In this document: one piece after another, positions 15,028-22,967 of the stretch
How the letters are laid out: each line of letters starts with the position of its first letter
How positions within the stretch are numbered: position 1 is the stretch's first letter
Assembly: GCA_003164815.1 (NCBI GenBank)
Contig: PLUF01000056.1
Coordinates: 1-57,177 of the forward strand
From: Candidatus Gagatemarchaeum stordalenia
GTDB taxonomy: Archaea; Thermoproteota; Nitrososphaeria; Nitrososphaerales; Gagatemarchaeaceae
DNA: 57,177 nucleotides
Reading direction: 5' to 3'
Notes under the pieces: model-generated
Databases searched by the model: none
What the model saw: the letters and a program-made list of their open reading frames with translations, nothing else
What the model was told of the DNA's origin: nothing
Translations under genes and position numbers: made by a program

Positions 15028-15969
15028 CTAGATGCCGAGGGCGTTCCGCAGGTTCTTGTATCTGTTCCTAATCGTGACCTCTGTCACGCCCGCGGCCTTT
15101 GCGATGTCCCTCTGGGTCTTCCCCTCGCCGGAGAGCGTGCTCGCGACGTAGAGCGCCGACGCGGCCAGGCCGACCGGGTCCTTGCCTGCGGCGACCCCTG
15201 ACTGCTTCGCCCGCGCCAGTATCTCCAGGGCCCTCCTTCGGGTCGACTCGCCCGCCTCGACCTTCGAGGCTATCTTCGCGACCGACTTCGCCGGGTCCGG
15301 CACCGGCATCTTGAGGTCCATCTCCCTGACCAGCAGCCTGTAGGACCTCGCGAGGTCCTTCCTGTTGATGTTGGCTACCGAGGCCACGTCCTTGAGCGTC
15401 CTGGGGATCTCGCTGTCCCTGCAGGCGGCGTAGAGCGCGGCCGCTATCATCTCCGTGATCGACCTGCCCCTTATCAGCCCCTTCTCGAGCGCCTTCCTGT
15501 AGACGTAGGCGCCCCTCTCCACGATGTCCTCGGAGAGCGAGAGCTTGTCGGCGAAGGTGCGCAGCTGGACGAAGGCCTTGCCCATGTTCCTGTCCGCCGA
15601 CTCGTGCATCTGGGACCTCTTGTCCCAGGTCCTGAGCCTGTCGAGCGTCGTCCTCATAGACCCCGTCAGGGCCCTCCCCGTCGAGTCCCTGTTGGAGGAC
15701 CCGATTATTGTGGACAGTCCCATGTCGTGCGACGCTATCGAGGTTGGGAGCCCCGCCCTGCTCTCGTCCTTCCCCCCGTCCTTCGAAGACGAGGTCCACT
15801 CGGGTCCTGTATCCTCGATCTTCTCCTTCATCACGTAGCCGCAGTTGCTGCAGATAAGCTCGCCACTCTGGGAGTCCAGTACCATCTTCCCCTGCCCGCA
15901 TCGGGGACACTTGTCGAGCGCCCTTTGGATTCTAAGTTGCGTCGAGATGTCCCTTGTTGTTGTTTGCAA
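15028..15969 (-). CDS. tfb: Transcription initiation factor B, copy 1
   Basis: 313 residues from TTG. Zinc ribbon CPRC...CSNC (Cys21, 24, 40, 43) that contacts RNA polymerase, B-finger/reader region (GPEW...), then two cyclin-like repeats (about residues 110-205 and 210-300) that bind TBP and the BRE; the second ends with VTEVTIRNRYKNLRNALGI, the recognition helix. A strong TATA box, AGTATAAATACG on the minus strand, lies at about 16001-16012. A close paralogue is at 30635-31573; multiple TFBs usually serve different promoter sets. Confidence 0.95.
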   Translation of the reverse strand: MQTTTRDISTQLRIQRALDKCPRCGQGKMVLDSQSGELICSNCGYVMKEKIEDTGPEWTSSSKDGGKDESRAGLPTSIASHDMGLSTIIGSSNRDSTGRALTGSMRTTLDRLRTWDKRSQMHESADRNMGKAFVQLRTFADKLSLSEDIVERGAYVYRKALEKGLIRGRSITEMIAAALYAACRDSEIPRTLKDVASVANINRKDLARSYRLLVREMDLKMPVPDPAKSVAKIASKVEAGESTRRRALEILARAKQSGVAAGKDPVGLAASALYVASTLSGEGKTQRDIAKAAGVTEVTIRNRYKNLRNALGI

Positions 15970-15978
15970 ATGAGATAA

Positions 15979-16190
15979 CCATAGTTATAGTTCCCAAACT
16001 CGTATTTATACTTAGTAGTCGCATGAAACTTACTATGGTGACTTTACTTGCCTTGGTAAAGCCGAATATACTATCCATAGTACCCAAGAAGCGTCCATTT
16101 TCTGCTGCTATTGTGATGAATTATAAATTCAATCTTATTTTACTAAATTAAATTATATATTTTATGATTGCCGTACAACGGGGACATTCC
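15979..16190 (-). promoter_or_regulatory. AT-rich TFB promoter region with repeated ACTATGG sites
   Basis: A markedly AT-rich island (about 15990-16155) in a GC-rich genome. It holds the TFB TATA box (16001-16012) and three copies of a 7-mer: CCATAGT at 15979-15985 and 16075-16081, and its inverse ACTATGG at 16032-16038. The first lies between the TATA box and the start codon, near the expected transcription start. The spacing suggests an autoregulatory operator. Possible small frames here lack support. Confidence 0.45.
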
Positions 16191-16261
16191 TAACCTCAGT
16201 TGTCCAAACGATCATCACTGCACGCAGGGGTCTGCTGGATGCATGACCATGCGTGCTATGT

Positions 16262-17440
16262 CTACCGCGAGAACTCCAGGGTCACGGCCGCGAGGGAGAC
16301 CGAACCGTACTTCAGGACGTCCTCGTCTACCTTGAACCTCGAGCTGTGGTTCGGGGCGGCGCAGCCCTTCGCCGGGTTGTTCGTCCCCAGGTAGTAGAAG
16401 ACCCCCGGGGCCTTCCGCAGGAACCTGGAGACGTCCTCGGCCCCGAGCCTCTGGTCCATCACCCGGGTCCTGGTGCCCCTGATCCCCTTCAGGACCTTCA
16501 TCACCCTCTCCGCCGACCTCTCGTCGTTGTAGGTCACGGGGTAGGGGTCCTTCTTGAACTCGATTTCGCACCTGGCGCCGTACGCGCTGCAGGTCGACGT
16601 GACGGCCTGGCGGATGTCTCTGATCGCCTTGTCGCGCGTCCCGCTGTCGAGCGTGCGCATCGTCCCCTCTAGGACGACCTCGTCAGGGATGATGTTGTCC
16701 TTGGTCCCGCCGTGTATGCTGCATATCGATATCACGAACGGCTTGATCGGGTTGACCATCCTTGAGGACACCCCCTGGAGGGCTATGGTCACCTGGGCTG
16801 CCACGTAGACGGGGTCCACCGTCTTGTGCGGAGCCGCCCCGTGGCCGCCCCTCCCGATCACCCGGATTAGGAGCGAGTCGGGCCTCGCCATGAAGGGGCC
16901 GCCGCGGACCCCGAAGCTGCCCGAGGGAAAGTCGGCGGAGATGTGGAGCCCGAAGACGTTGTCGACGTGCGGGTCCTCCATCGCCCCTGCCTCGATCATG
17001 GGCTTGGCCCCGCCCCTCCCGCCCTCCTCCTCCGCCGGCTGGAAGAGGAACTTCACGTCCCCCGAGAGGTCGCGCCTGTGCTTCACCAGCAGCATGGCGG
17101 CCCCCAGGAGCATCGCGACGTGGGTGTCGTGGCCGCACGCGTGCATCACCCCCTTCCGCTTCGACCTGAACTCGACGTCCACGTTCTCCTGGAGCGGCAG
17201 CGCGTCCATGTCCGCCCTCAGGGCGACGACCCTCCCCTTCTTCCCCGTCCTGAGAACGCCGACGACCCCCGTCCCCCCGACCCGCGTCTTCACCTCGATG
17301 CCCAGGGCTCTGAGCTCGCGGGCGACTAGGGCGCCCGTCGCGGTCTCATGGTAGGCGAGCTCGGGCTTCTGATGGATCGTCCTTCTGATCTCTATTATCC
17401 TCGGTTCAAGCCGCTTGACCTCTTCCAGGAGGCTGGGCAC
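16262..17440 (-). CDS. M20-family amidohydrolase (M20D, N-acyl amino acid/IAA-amino acid type)
   Basis: About 392 residues if started at GTG 17440; an upstream in-frame start at 17548 would add 36 residues with no family resemblance. A TATA-like GGATTTATCGG sits about 25 nt before the GTG, supporting that start as leaderless. Motifs: [37 protein letters not shown] (metal ligands), [12 protein letters not shown] (catalytic Glu pair), and the lid dimerisation domain in the middle ([15 protein letters not shown]). It hydrolyses an N-acyl or N-acetyl amino acid or similar amide; substrate not readable. Divergent from the endonuclease gene. Confidence 0.88.
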   Translation of the reverse strand: MPSLLEEVKRLEPRIIEIRRTIHQKPELAYHETATGALVARELRALGIEVKTRVGGTGVVGVLRTGKKGRVVALRADMDALPLQENVDVEFRSKRKGVMHACGHDTHVAMLLGAAMLLVKHRRDLSGDVKFLFQPAEEEGGRGGAKPMIEAGAMEDPHVDNVFGLHISADFPSGSFGVRGGPFMARPDSLLIRVIGRGGHGAAPHKTVDPVYVAAQVTIALQGVSSRMVNPIKPFVISICSIHGGTKDNIIPDEVVLEGTMRTLDSGTRDKAIRDIRQAVTSTCSAYGARCEIEFKKDPYPVTYNDERSAERVMKVLKGIRGTRTRVMDQRLGAEDVSRFLRKAPGVFYYLGTNNPAKGCAAPNHSSRFKVDEDVLKYGSVSLAAVTLEFSR

Positions 17441-17539
17441 AGGCGCTAAGACATCGAACCGCCGATAAATCCGTTGTGATTGGAGCGCTGACCCTTCTTT
17501 CAAGGCGAGTAAATAGACTGTCACAGTCTCTGCTTGTGG

Positions 17540-18395
17540 ATGCCTCACCGCGGATTCGGACCAGGGGCAGTCGCCCTCCTCGAAGAAGAACTCTCTCTCT
17601 CTTGCCCTCAGAATCGAACTCTACGGACGATCAAGGGAACTGAGGAAAAGGGGTCTGACTTATCACGAGATTGCAGCAGCTCTAGGAAAACAGTACAACA
17701 CAAGACCGTCAAAAGGCCAGCTTTCGGAGTGGCTTCGAGGAATTCACGGACTATTCGGGAGCGCGAATCGCTTCCTGAAGGAACCGAGTCCCGAACTCGC
17801 ATACGTGATTGGGGTGACGCTCGGAGACGGCTCGCTCAATCGCAAGGGCTACAACCGACGAATAAGGCTCCAGTCTGTCGATCTGGATTTTGTGTTGGAG
17901 TTCGATCGCTGCCTCTCGGCCGTGCTCGGGACCCGGAGGCACACGCCGTGGTTTGACAAGAAGAGAAGGGAGATACACGTCGGGGCCAGCAGTGTGCTTC
18001 TCCACGGGTTTCTCGACCAGCCCTGGGAGCACCTGAAGCCCTGGATTCACCACTGCCGCGCCTGTGTCTCCATGTTTCTGAGAGGATTCTTCGACTCCGA
18101 ATGCTCGGTATCAAAGACTGGAAACCTAACCTGCTTCAACTCCGATGTTGGAATTCTGAAGTTTGTCCAAATTCTTCTTTTGTCTTTCCTCAGGATTGAG
18201 TCGACCGGGCCGCATCTTGGCACGCGAGCGGGCACCAAGATTTCGAATAGGGGACGGAGCTACATAAGGCAGAGCAGTTGCTATCATATCTACATTAGGA
18301 CACAATCACTTGGAAAATTCTATCGCGAGGTCGGTCTTACGATACAGAGGAAGAGGGTTCGACTGGAGACCAAACTGAGATTGCAGTCAACCTGA
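17540..18395 (+). pseudogene. LAGLIDADG homing-type endonuclease gene, frameshifted in a (CT)6 tract
   Basis: The frame from about 17603 to 18395 encodes a HTH-like segment (ELRKRGLTYHEIAAAL) then two LAGLIDADG motifs, PELAYVIGVTLGDGSLN and CVSMFLRGFFDSECSVS, separated by about 95 residues: a single-chain LAGLIDADG DNA endonuclease. This frame has no ATG/GTG/TTG until GTG 17805, inside the first motif. The ATG at 17540, 25-30 nt after a TATA-like GTAAATAGAC, opens another frame that joins it exactly if the CT tract at 17591-17602 had seven units instead of six, giving a 285-residue protein. So the gene is off by one dinucleotide. It ends 24 bp from the tRNA-Ser 3' end. Confidence 0.75.
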
Positions 18396-18418
18396 CATAG
18401 CTCCCGCTAAGCGGCTAG

Positions 18419-18570
18419 CGCCGGGGGTAGGATTTTCGCCCGAGTCCTCGGGATTCGAACCCACGAGACCCGGATGGGTCACAGGCTCTCAAGGCCCGCG
18501 CATTATTGTGGAGGTTGCTGACCCAGACCACTCTGCTTTCAGGCACAAGTGAACCCCGGCATACCCCGGC
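18419..18570 (-). tRNA. tRNA-Ser(UGA) with apparent non-canonical introns in the 5'/D, D-loop and T regions
   Basis: Reading the minus strand: acceptor GCCGGGG (18570-18564, second copy 18560-18554) pairs perfectly with CCCCGGC (18426-18420), discriminator G at 18419, no encoded CCA. Anticodon arm CGGGC-CTTGAGA-GCCTG (18498-18482) gives anticodon UGA (18491-18489); the long variable arm GACCC-ATCC-GGGTC identifies a class II serine tRNA; T-loop TTCGAAT at 18459-18453 with stem GTGGG/CCTAC. A normal tRNA results only if about 21 nt (18432-18452), about 20 nt in the D-loop (18506-18525) and 15-25 nt before the D-stem are removed. A TATA-like CTTATCAA at about 18592-18599 fits a 5' end at 18570. 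Confidence 0.8.
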
Positions 18571-18687
18571 ACCATTGGACTATCTCCGCCAGTTGATAAG
18601 GTGTTAAGATAGCGAGTCTAGGCAAGCTTCTTAGCTTCTCTGAGTGAAGTCTGAACCGTTATTACCCGACGGTCGGAACGTGAAGGC

Positions 18688-19578
18688 ATGACCTCAGTCA
18701 AGAAGGCAGCCGTCCTCGGAGCCGGCCTTATGGGACACGGGATAGCCCAGGTCTCGGCGCAGGTCGCCGGGTACGAAGTCTCGCTCCTCGATATCGAGCA
18801 AGAGTACGTCGACAGGGGAATGTCCCTGATCAGGGAGAGCCTGGCGAAGTTCGTCACCAAGGGAGCCCTGACGCGGGCTGACGCCGAGAAGGTCGTCTCA
18901 AGGATACACCCGACCACCGACCTCAAGACAGCCGTCCAGGGTTCGCAGCTGGTCATCGAGGCCGCGACGGAAGACCCCAAGCTGAAGGTGCACCTCTACA
19001 AACGGATCGACGAGTATCTCGACCCCGGCGCGGTCCTGGCCTCCAACACCTCCTCCATCAGCATAACGCTCCTGGGCTCAGCGACGAAGGTCCCCGAGAG
19101 CGTCGTCGGGATGCACTTCTTCAACCCGCCCCAGCTCATGCCGCTGATCGAGATAATCAGAGGGGCGAAGACCTCGGACCGCACCGTGGCCGTCGCTAGG
19201 GAGGTGGCGGCGGCGATGAAGAAGGAGACGGTCCTCTGTAAGAAGGACTCCCCCGGCTTCATCGTAAACCGGATTTTGGTGCCGGCGCTGAACGAGGCCA
19301 CCCTCCTCGTGAACGAGGGCGTCGCAGACCCTGAGGACATCGACAAGGCGATAGCGCTCGGGCTGAACTGGCCGATGGGGCCGCTGAGGCTCCTCGACTA
19401 CGTGGGACTCGACACAACGCTCAACATCTCGGAGGTCCTGATGGCCGAGCTCCAAGATGGCAAATATCGGCCGTCTCCACTCTTACGACAGATGGTTAGA
19501 GCAGGCTGGCTGGGGAGGAAGTCCGGGAAAGGGTTCTACGACTGGGGCTCCGCGTCCTCGACTAAGCCGAAAGCCTAG
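18688..19578 (+). CDS. 3-hydroxybutyryl-CoA / 3-hydroxyacyl-CoA dehydrogenase
   Basis: 296 residues, full length. NAD-binding motif VLGAGLMGHGIAQ (residues 9-21), SNTSSISI, the catalytic HFFNPPQLMPLIEI (His of the His-Glu pair) and DSPGFIVNRIL (Asn). The C-terminal dimerisation domain contains GLNWPMGPLRLLDYVGLD. It interconverts (S)-3-hydroxyacyl-CoA and 3-ketoacyl-CoA with NAD. With the enoyl-CoA hydratase and thioesterase next door it forms a short-chain acyl-CoA module. A TATA-like GTTATTACC lies about 25 nt upstream of the ATG. The 3' end overlaps the convergent thioesterase gene by 17 bp. Confidence 0.92.
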   Translation: MTSVKKAAVLGAGLMGHGIAQVSAQVAGYEVSLLDIEQEYVDRGMSLIRESLAKFVTKGALTRADAEKVVSRIHPTTDLKTAVQGSQLVIEAATEDPKLKVHLYKRIDEYLDPGAVLASNTSSISITLLGSATKVPESVVGMHFFNPPQLMPLIEIIRGAKTSDRTVAVAREVAAAMKKETVLCKKDSPGFIVNRILVPALNEATLLVNEGVADPEDIDKAIALGLNWPMGPLRLLDYVGLDTTLNISEVLMAELQDGKYRPSPLLRQMVRAGWLGRKSGKGFYDWGSASSTKPKA

Positions 19579-19963
19579 CGCGGAGCGCTTCGGGAATCGG
19601 CATCGACTTGCCGTCCTTCCCCACTACGACGTGGACGGTGCTGCCTCGGCACAGCAGCTCCATCTCCGGGAGTCTGTAGACCTCATTCTCAAATGTGACG
19701 CTTGTTGTGCCCATCGCCTTGAGCCTGGTCCTGACCAAAAGCTCGTCGTCGAACCGCGCCGGGGACAGGTAGGTCGCCTGCGCCTCCACGACGGGGATGA
19801 AGATGCCCATGGCCTCGATGTCCCTGTACACGACTCCCCTCGACCTGAGCAGCTCGATCCTCCCCGACTCGAACCAGATAAAGAAATTGGCGTAGTAGAC
19901 AACCCGCATGGTGTCTGTGTCCGCGTACCTCACCCTAACCTTGATCTCGTGCTCGACGACCAA
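19562..19963 (-). CDS. Acyl-CoA thioesterase, 4HBT/YbgC family
   Basis: 133 residues, one hot-dog fold domain. The signature VRYADTDTMRVVYYANFFIWFE carries the catalytic Asp of the 4-hydroxybenzoyl-CoA thioesterase family, followed by the long helix and strands (ATYLSPARFDDELLVRTRL). It hydrolyses short- or medium-chain acyl-CoA thioesters in the cytosol. Convergent with the 3-hydroxyacyl-CoA dehydrogenase (17-bp overlap) and divergent from the enoyl-CoA hydratase. Confidence 0.9.
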   Translation of the reverse strand: MVVEHEIKVRVRYADTDTMRVVYYANFFIWFESGRIELLRSRGVVYRDIEAMGIFIPVVEAQATYLSPARFDDELLVRTRLKAMGTTSVTFENEVYRLPEMELLCRGSTVHVVVGKDGKSMPIPEALRARLSA

Positions 19964-20026
19964 CCGCTCTTCGGGTGGTGCTCTCAGGGACTAGGTTTTT
20001 TACGTTCTGCTCACCTCCGAACAGGC

Positions 20027-20803
20027 ATGGAGTACCAGACGATTGGCATCTCGAGGGAGGGACCGGTGGCGGTGCTGACGCTGAACCGTCCGGAAGCGCT
20101 CAACGCGATGAACTCGGCGATGGCCCGCGACCTGAGGCAGTCGCTCGAGTCTCTCTCGAAGGACGACTCCGTAAGGTGCCTCGTGATCACCGGCAGCGGG
20201 AAGGGGTTCTGCGCCGGGGCCGACATCCGCGAGATGGCCGGCCTGTCCTCGACCGAGGTCGCCCGGGCCGGGAGTCTCCTGTCGATCTGGGAGACCGTCG
20301 GAAAGTACCCCAAGCCCATCGTCGCCGCCCTGAGCGGATTCGCGCTGGGCGGAGGGCTCGAGCTGGCGATGTGCTGTGACATCATCATCGCCGCACAGGG
20401 CACCAAGCTCGGTCAGCCCGAGATCAACATCGGGATAATCCCGGGCGGGGGAGGAACCCAGCGGCTGACGAGGGCCGTTGGTAGGTACAAGGCGATGGAG
20501 ATGATACTGACGGGCTCGACCATCACAGCGGAGGAGGCGGCGTCGGCGGGCCTGGTGAGCAGGGTCGTCCCGGCGGCTCAGCACCTCCAGGAGGCGATGA
20601 AGGTTGCACAGACGATTGCTTCGAAGGCGCCTATGGCCGTCAGGCTCGCGAAGCAGGCGGTATCCTCGGCGGAGGACGGGACTCTCTCGGATGGGTTGAG
20701 ACACGAGAAACAGCTCTTCCTACTGCTATTCTCGTCGAAGGACAAGGACGAGGGCATGAAGGCCTTCCTGGAGAAGAGGCCCCCTGTCTTCACGGGCGAG
20801 TGA
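20027..20803 (+). CDS. Enoyl-CoA hydratase (crotonase family)
   Basis: 258 residues from ATG 20027; longer upstream readings are shadows of the thioesterase strand. A TATA-like GGTTTTTTACG lies about 25-30 nt before the ATG. Seen: LNRPEALNAMN, oxyanion-hole segment GKGFCAGADIREMAG, FALGGGLELAMCCD (first catalytic Glu) and GQPEINIGIIPGGGGTQRL (second catalytic Glu plus the second oxyanion-hole region). Both Glu are present, so it is likely a true hydratase of crotonyl-CoA-like substrates rather than another crotonase. Pairs functionally with the dehydrogenase at 18688-19578. Confidence 0.92.
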   Translation: MEYQTIGISREGPVAVLTLNRPEALNAMNSAMARDLRQSLESLSKDDSVRCLVITGSGKGFCAGADIREMAGLSSTEVARAGSLLSIWETVGKYPKPIVAALSGFALGGGLELAMCCDIIIAAQGTKLGQPEINIGIIPGGGGTQRLTRAVGRYKAMEMILTGSTITAEEAASAGLVSRVVPAAQHLQEAMKVAQTIASKAPMAVRLAKQAVSSAEDGTLSDGLRHEKQLFLLLFSSKDKDEGMKAFLEKRPPVFTGE

Positions 20804-20877
20804 CATCTTCGACCCGACCGGAGTAGAACTACCAGCAAATCTTATCTCGGTTGTGCGACGGCACTCGCCGCCCGTTC

Positions 20878-21348
20878 ATGGTCCTCTACAGGCGAGCCAA
20901 CAGGCAGTACGTCGCGATGCCCGAGGGGGAGGTATGGAAGTTCCTCGAGTCACAGACGAAGATCTACGCGGGCTTCCCGATGGAGGACGGGTACCCCCAC
21001 GTCTCGCCGATCTGGTTCTGCGTCGAGAACAAGACCATCTACCTGAGGACTCACGACTACAAGACCAAGACAAAGCTCGCCCGCTCGGGCAAGGCCTGCT
21101 GCGTCGCCGATGACGGCTACCGCTACAGAGAGCTGCGCGGCGTAATCGTCTGGGGGAGGTCTCGGGTGATCACCGACCCGAAGCTGATCAAGCACATCAA
21201 CGAGATCCTCGACAGGAAGTATGAGAAGCAGCAGTGGAAGCCCTCCGAGATGCCCAGCGGCTGGGTCGAGGAGAGGAGGAAGGAGAAGCGGGCGTTCATC
21301 GAAGTGAAACCAGAAAGGATTGACTCCTGGGATAACGGTAAGGTCTAG
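20878..21348 (+). CDS. FMN-binding split-barrel (PPOX-like) protein
   Basis: 156 residues from ATG 20878; an in-frame TTG at 20851 lies too close to the TATA-like CTTATCTC. The sequence FLESQTKIYAGFPMEDGYPHVSPIWFCVENKTIYLRTHDYKTKTKLARSGKACCVADDG (spread over residues 18-76) follows the pyridoxamine-phosphate-oxidase-like split barrel, with the strand pairs that bind FMN or F420. Family members are flavin- or F420-dependent reductases; which cofactor is used cannot be told. It converges with the cobalamin adenosyltransferase gene, overlapping by 4 bp. Confidence 0.78.
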   Translation: MVLYRRANRQYVAMPEGEVWKFLESQTKIYAGFPMEDGYPHVSPIWFCVENKTIYLRTHDYKTKTKLARSGKACCVADDGYRYRELRGVIVWGRSRVITDPKLIKHINEILDRKYEKQQWKPSEMPSGWVEERRKEKRAFIEVKPERIDSWDNGKV

Positions 21349-21890
21349 TCCTTTACCCAGACCTCGTCCCCGACGCCCTCGAGGGCGTTGCTGTACCTCG
21401 CGGCGTTGAAGAGGTAGGTCGAGAGCCTGTTGAGAAACGGCACTAGCTCCGCGTTGATGTTCTCCTTCTTCGCGAGCGAGACCACGGCCCTCTCCGCCCT
21501 CCTGCAGACCGACCGGGCCAGATGGAGGTTGGCAGAGAGCGCTGTCCCCCCCGGCAGGATGAAGCTGGTCAGCCGCGGCAGCTTCTCTTGGAAGCGGTCG
21601 ATCATCTCCTCCAGCTTCTTCGTGTCCTGGATCACTATCCGAGGCACTCGGTCCTCGCTCTCCTTCGCCGCGAGCTCTGACGCAAGGTCCGCCCCGGCCA
21701 CGAGGAGCCTCCCCTGGACCCACCTCAGCTCCTCAGAGACCTCCTTCCGTCCGCTGCTGGATATCGCCACGCCGAGGCAGCTGTTCAGCTCGTCGACCGC
21801 CCCGTAGGCCTCGACCCTCGGTGAGTCCTTGGCCACCCTCTTCGGACCGTAGAGGCCCGTCTGACCCTTGTCTCCAGCCCTCGTGTACAT
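21345..21890 (-). CDS. ATP:cob(I)alamin adenosyltransferase (PduO type)
   Basis: 181 residues. N-terminal YTRAGDKGQTGLYGPKRVAKDS (ATP-binding), VEAYGAVDELNSCLG, FILPGGTALSANLHLARSVCRRAER and LVPFLNRLSTYLFNAARY are the standard signatures. It transfers adenosine to cob(I)alamin, making coenzyme B12 for mutases such as methylmalonyl-CoA mutase. No mutase gene lies in the window, but the acyl-CoA enzymes nearby would be compatible. Confidence 0.93.
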   Translation of the reverse strand: MYTRAGDKGQTGLYGPKRVAKDSPRVEAYGAVDELNSCLGVAISSSGRKEVSEELRWVQGRLLVAGADLASELAAKESEDRVPRIVIQDTKKLEEMIDRFQEKLPRLTSFILPGGTALSANLHLARSVCRRAERAVVSLAKKENINAELVPFLNRLSTYLFNAARYSNALEGVGDEVWVKD

Positions 21891-22006
21891 CTGGGTTTCA
21901 CGCCCCTGTCTTCAAATCAACTATTTTAGGCTTGGAGGTCGCAACTTTTCTCGACCCAACGCATATAATCTAACGTTTCGCAGACAAGAGAATTGGGGTA
22001 GTCTAG

Positions 22007-22432
22007 ACGCCTACAGAGTTCTCGACGGACGATTCAGATCATTTATTCACGCCGCACGAGGCGCAACGGATCCTTCCGGACATCAAGCTGAGGCTGAAGG
22101 AGATAATCGAGCGGAAGCGCATCGCGGACAGGCTCAAGGACGACATCGAACACTTCGGGCTGGTCGGGTTCGAGACGTCCGAGCTCTCGATGAAGAACCA
22201 GGAGCTCGACGCGCTCGTAAAGGACCTGATGTCGCGGGTCTCGGAGCTGGAGGACCTGGGGGTCAGGGTGCGCGACATCGACGCCGGACTCATAGACTTC
22301 CCGGCGATGAGGTTCGGAAACACCGTCTACCTCTGCTGGAGGTACGGCGAGTCCGATATCGAGTTCTGGCACGGAGCCGAGGAGGGGTTCAACGGAAGGA
22401 AGTCGTTGAAGCAGCAGGTCATCTCTCCCTGA
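22007..22432 (+). CDS. DUF2203-family protein, start codon not identifiable
   Basis: The domain reads LFTPHEAQRILPDIKLRLKE at its N-terminus (from about 22043), then a helical middle, and ends with VRDIDAGLIDFPAMRFGN, VYLCWRYGESDIEFWH and EGFNGRKSL, the hallmarks of DUF2203, whose function is unknown. The frame is open from 22007 (after an in-frame TAG at 22004) but contains no ATG, GTG or TTG before ATG 22190, which would remove the conserved first third. A TATA-like CATATAATC at about 21962-21970 predicts transcription from about 21993. So either a non-standard start is used or the 5' end is damaged. Confidence 0.6.
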   Translation, partial: TPTEFSTDDSDHLFTPHEAQRILPDIKLRLKEIIERKRIADRLKDDIEHFGLVGFETSELSMKNQELDALVKDLMSRVSELEDLGVRVRDIDAGLIDFPAMRFGNTVYLCWRYGESDIEFWHGAEEGFNGRKSLKQQVISP

Positions 22433-22483
22433 GCGCCTCTCCAATCGATTAGGTTTTGTATCGGCCCTTTCCTGTGCGGGTCC

Positions 22484-22957
22484 ATGGTAGCCGCTGACGA
22501 GCTAAAGGAAGGTTCCCTCGCTCCCGACTTCACCCTCCCATCGTCGACCGGGAAGGACGTCTCCCTGCGCGGGCTGCGTGGCAAGAAGGTCGTGCTGTAC
22601 TTCTATCCTCACGACGACACCTCGGGATGTACCAAGGAGGCCTGCTCTTTCAGGGACAACCTGCCCAGCTTCGAGGGGCTCGACGCCGTCGTCCTCGGGG
22701 TCAGCAGCGACTCCATGGATTCTCACCAGAGCTTCATCAAGAAGTACGGCCTCAACTTCACCCTTCTCAGCGACCAGGACCTCAAGGTCCACCACCTCTA
22801 CGACACTTGGCGGGAGAAGAACATGTACGGGAAGAAGTACATGGGGACCGAGCGCTCCACCTTCGTCATAGGCGGAGACGGGAAGATCAGGAAGATCTTC
22901 AGGAAGGTCAGCGTGGACGGCCACGAGAAAGAAGTCCTGAAAGCCCTCGCTGCCTGA
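22484..22957 (+). CDS. bcp: Thioredoxin-dependent peroxiredoxin, BCP/PrxQ type
   Basis: 157 residues. APDFTLPSSTGKDVSL, VLYFYPHDDTSGCTKEACSFRD with peroxidatic Cys49 and the resolving Cys54 five residues later (the PrxQ alpha-2 arrangement), and GTERSTFVIGGDGKIRK. It reduces H2O2 and alkyl hydroperoxides using thioredoxin in the cytosol. Followed 10 nt later by a membrane protein gene on the same strand. Confidence 0.95.
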   Translation: MVAADELKEGSLAPDFTLPSSTGKDVSLRGLRGKKVVLYFYPHDDTSGCTKEACSFRDNLPSFEGLDAVVLGVSSDSMDSHQSFIKKYGLNFTLLSDQDLKVHHLYDTWREKNMYGKKYMGTERSTFVIGGDGKIRKIFRKVSVDGHEKEVLKALAA

Positions 22958-22967
22958 GTGGCCGGCG

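Noticed and set aside
15954-16151. 65-codon frame in the AT-rich TFB promoter region
   Set aside because: Overlaps the TFB promoter, no domain, composition dictated by AT richness.
21868-22452. 194-codon frame overlapping the DUF2203 gene
   Set aside because: A different frame over the same DNA; only the frame containing the DUF2203 motifs reads as a known protein.
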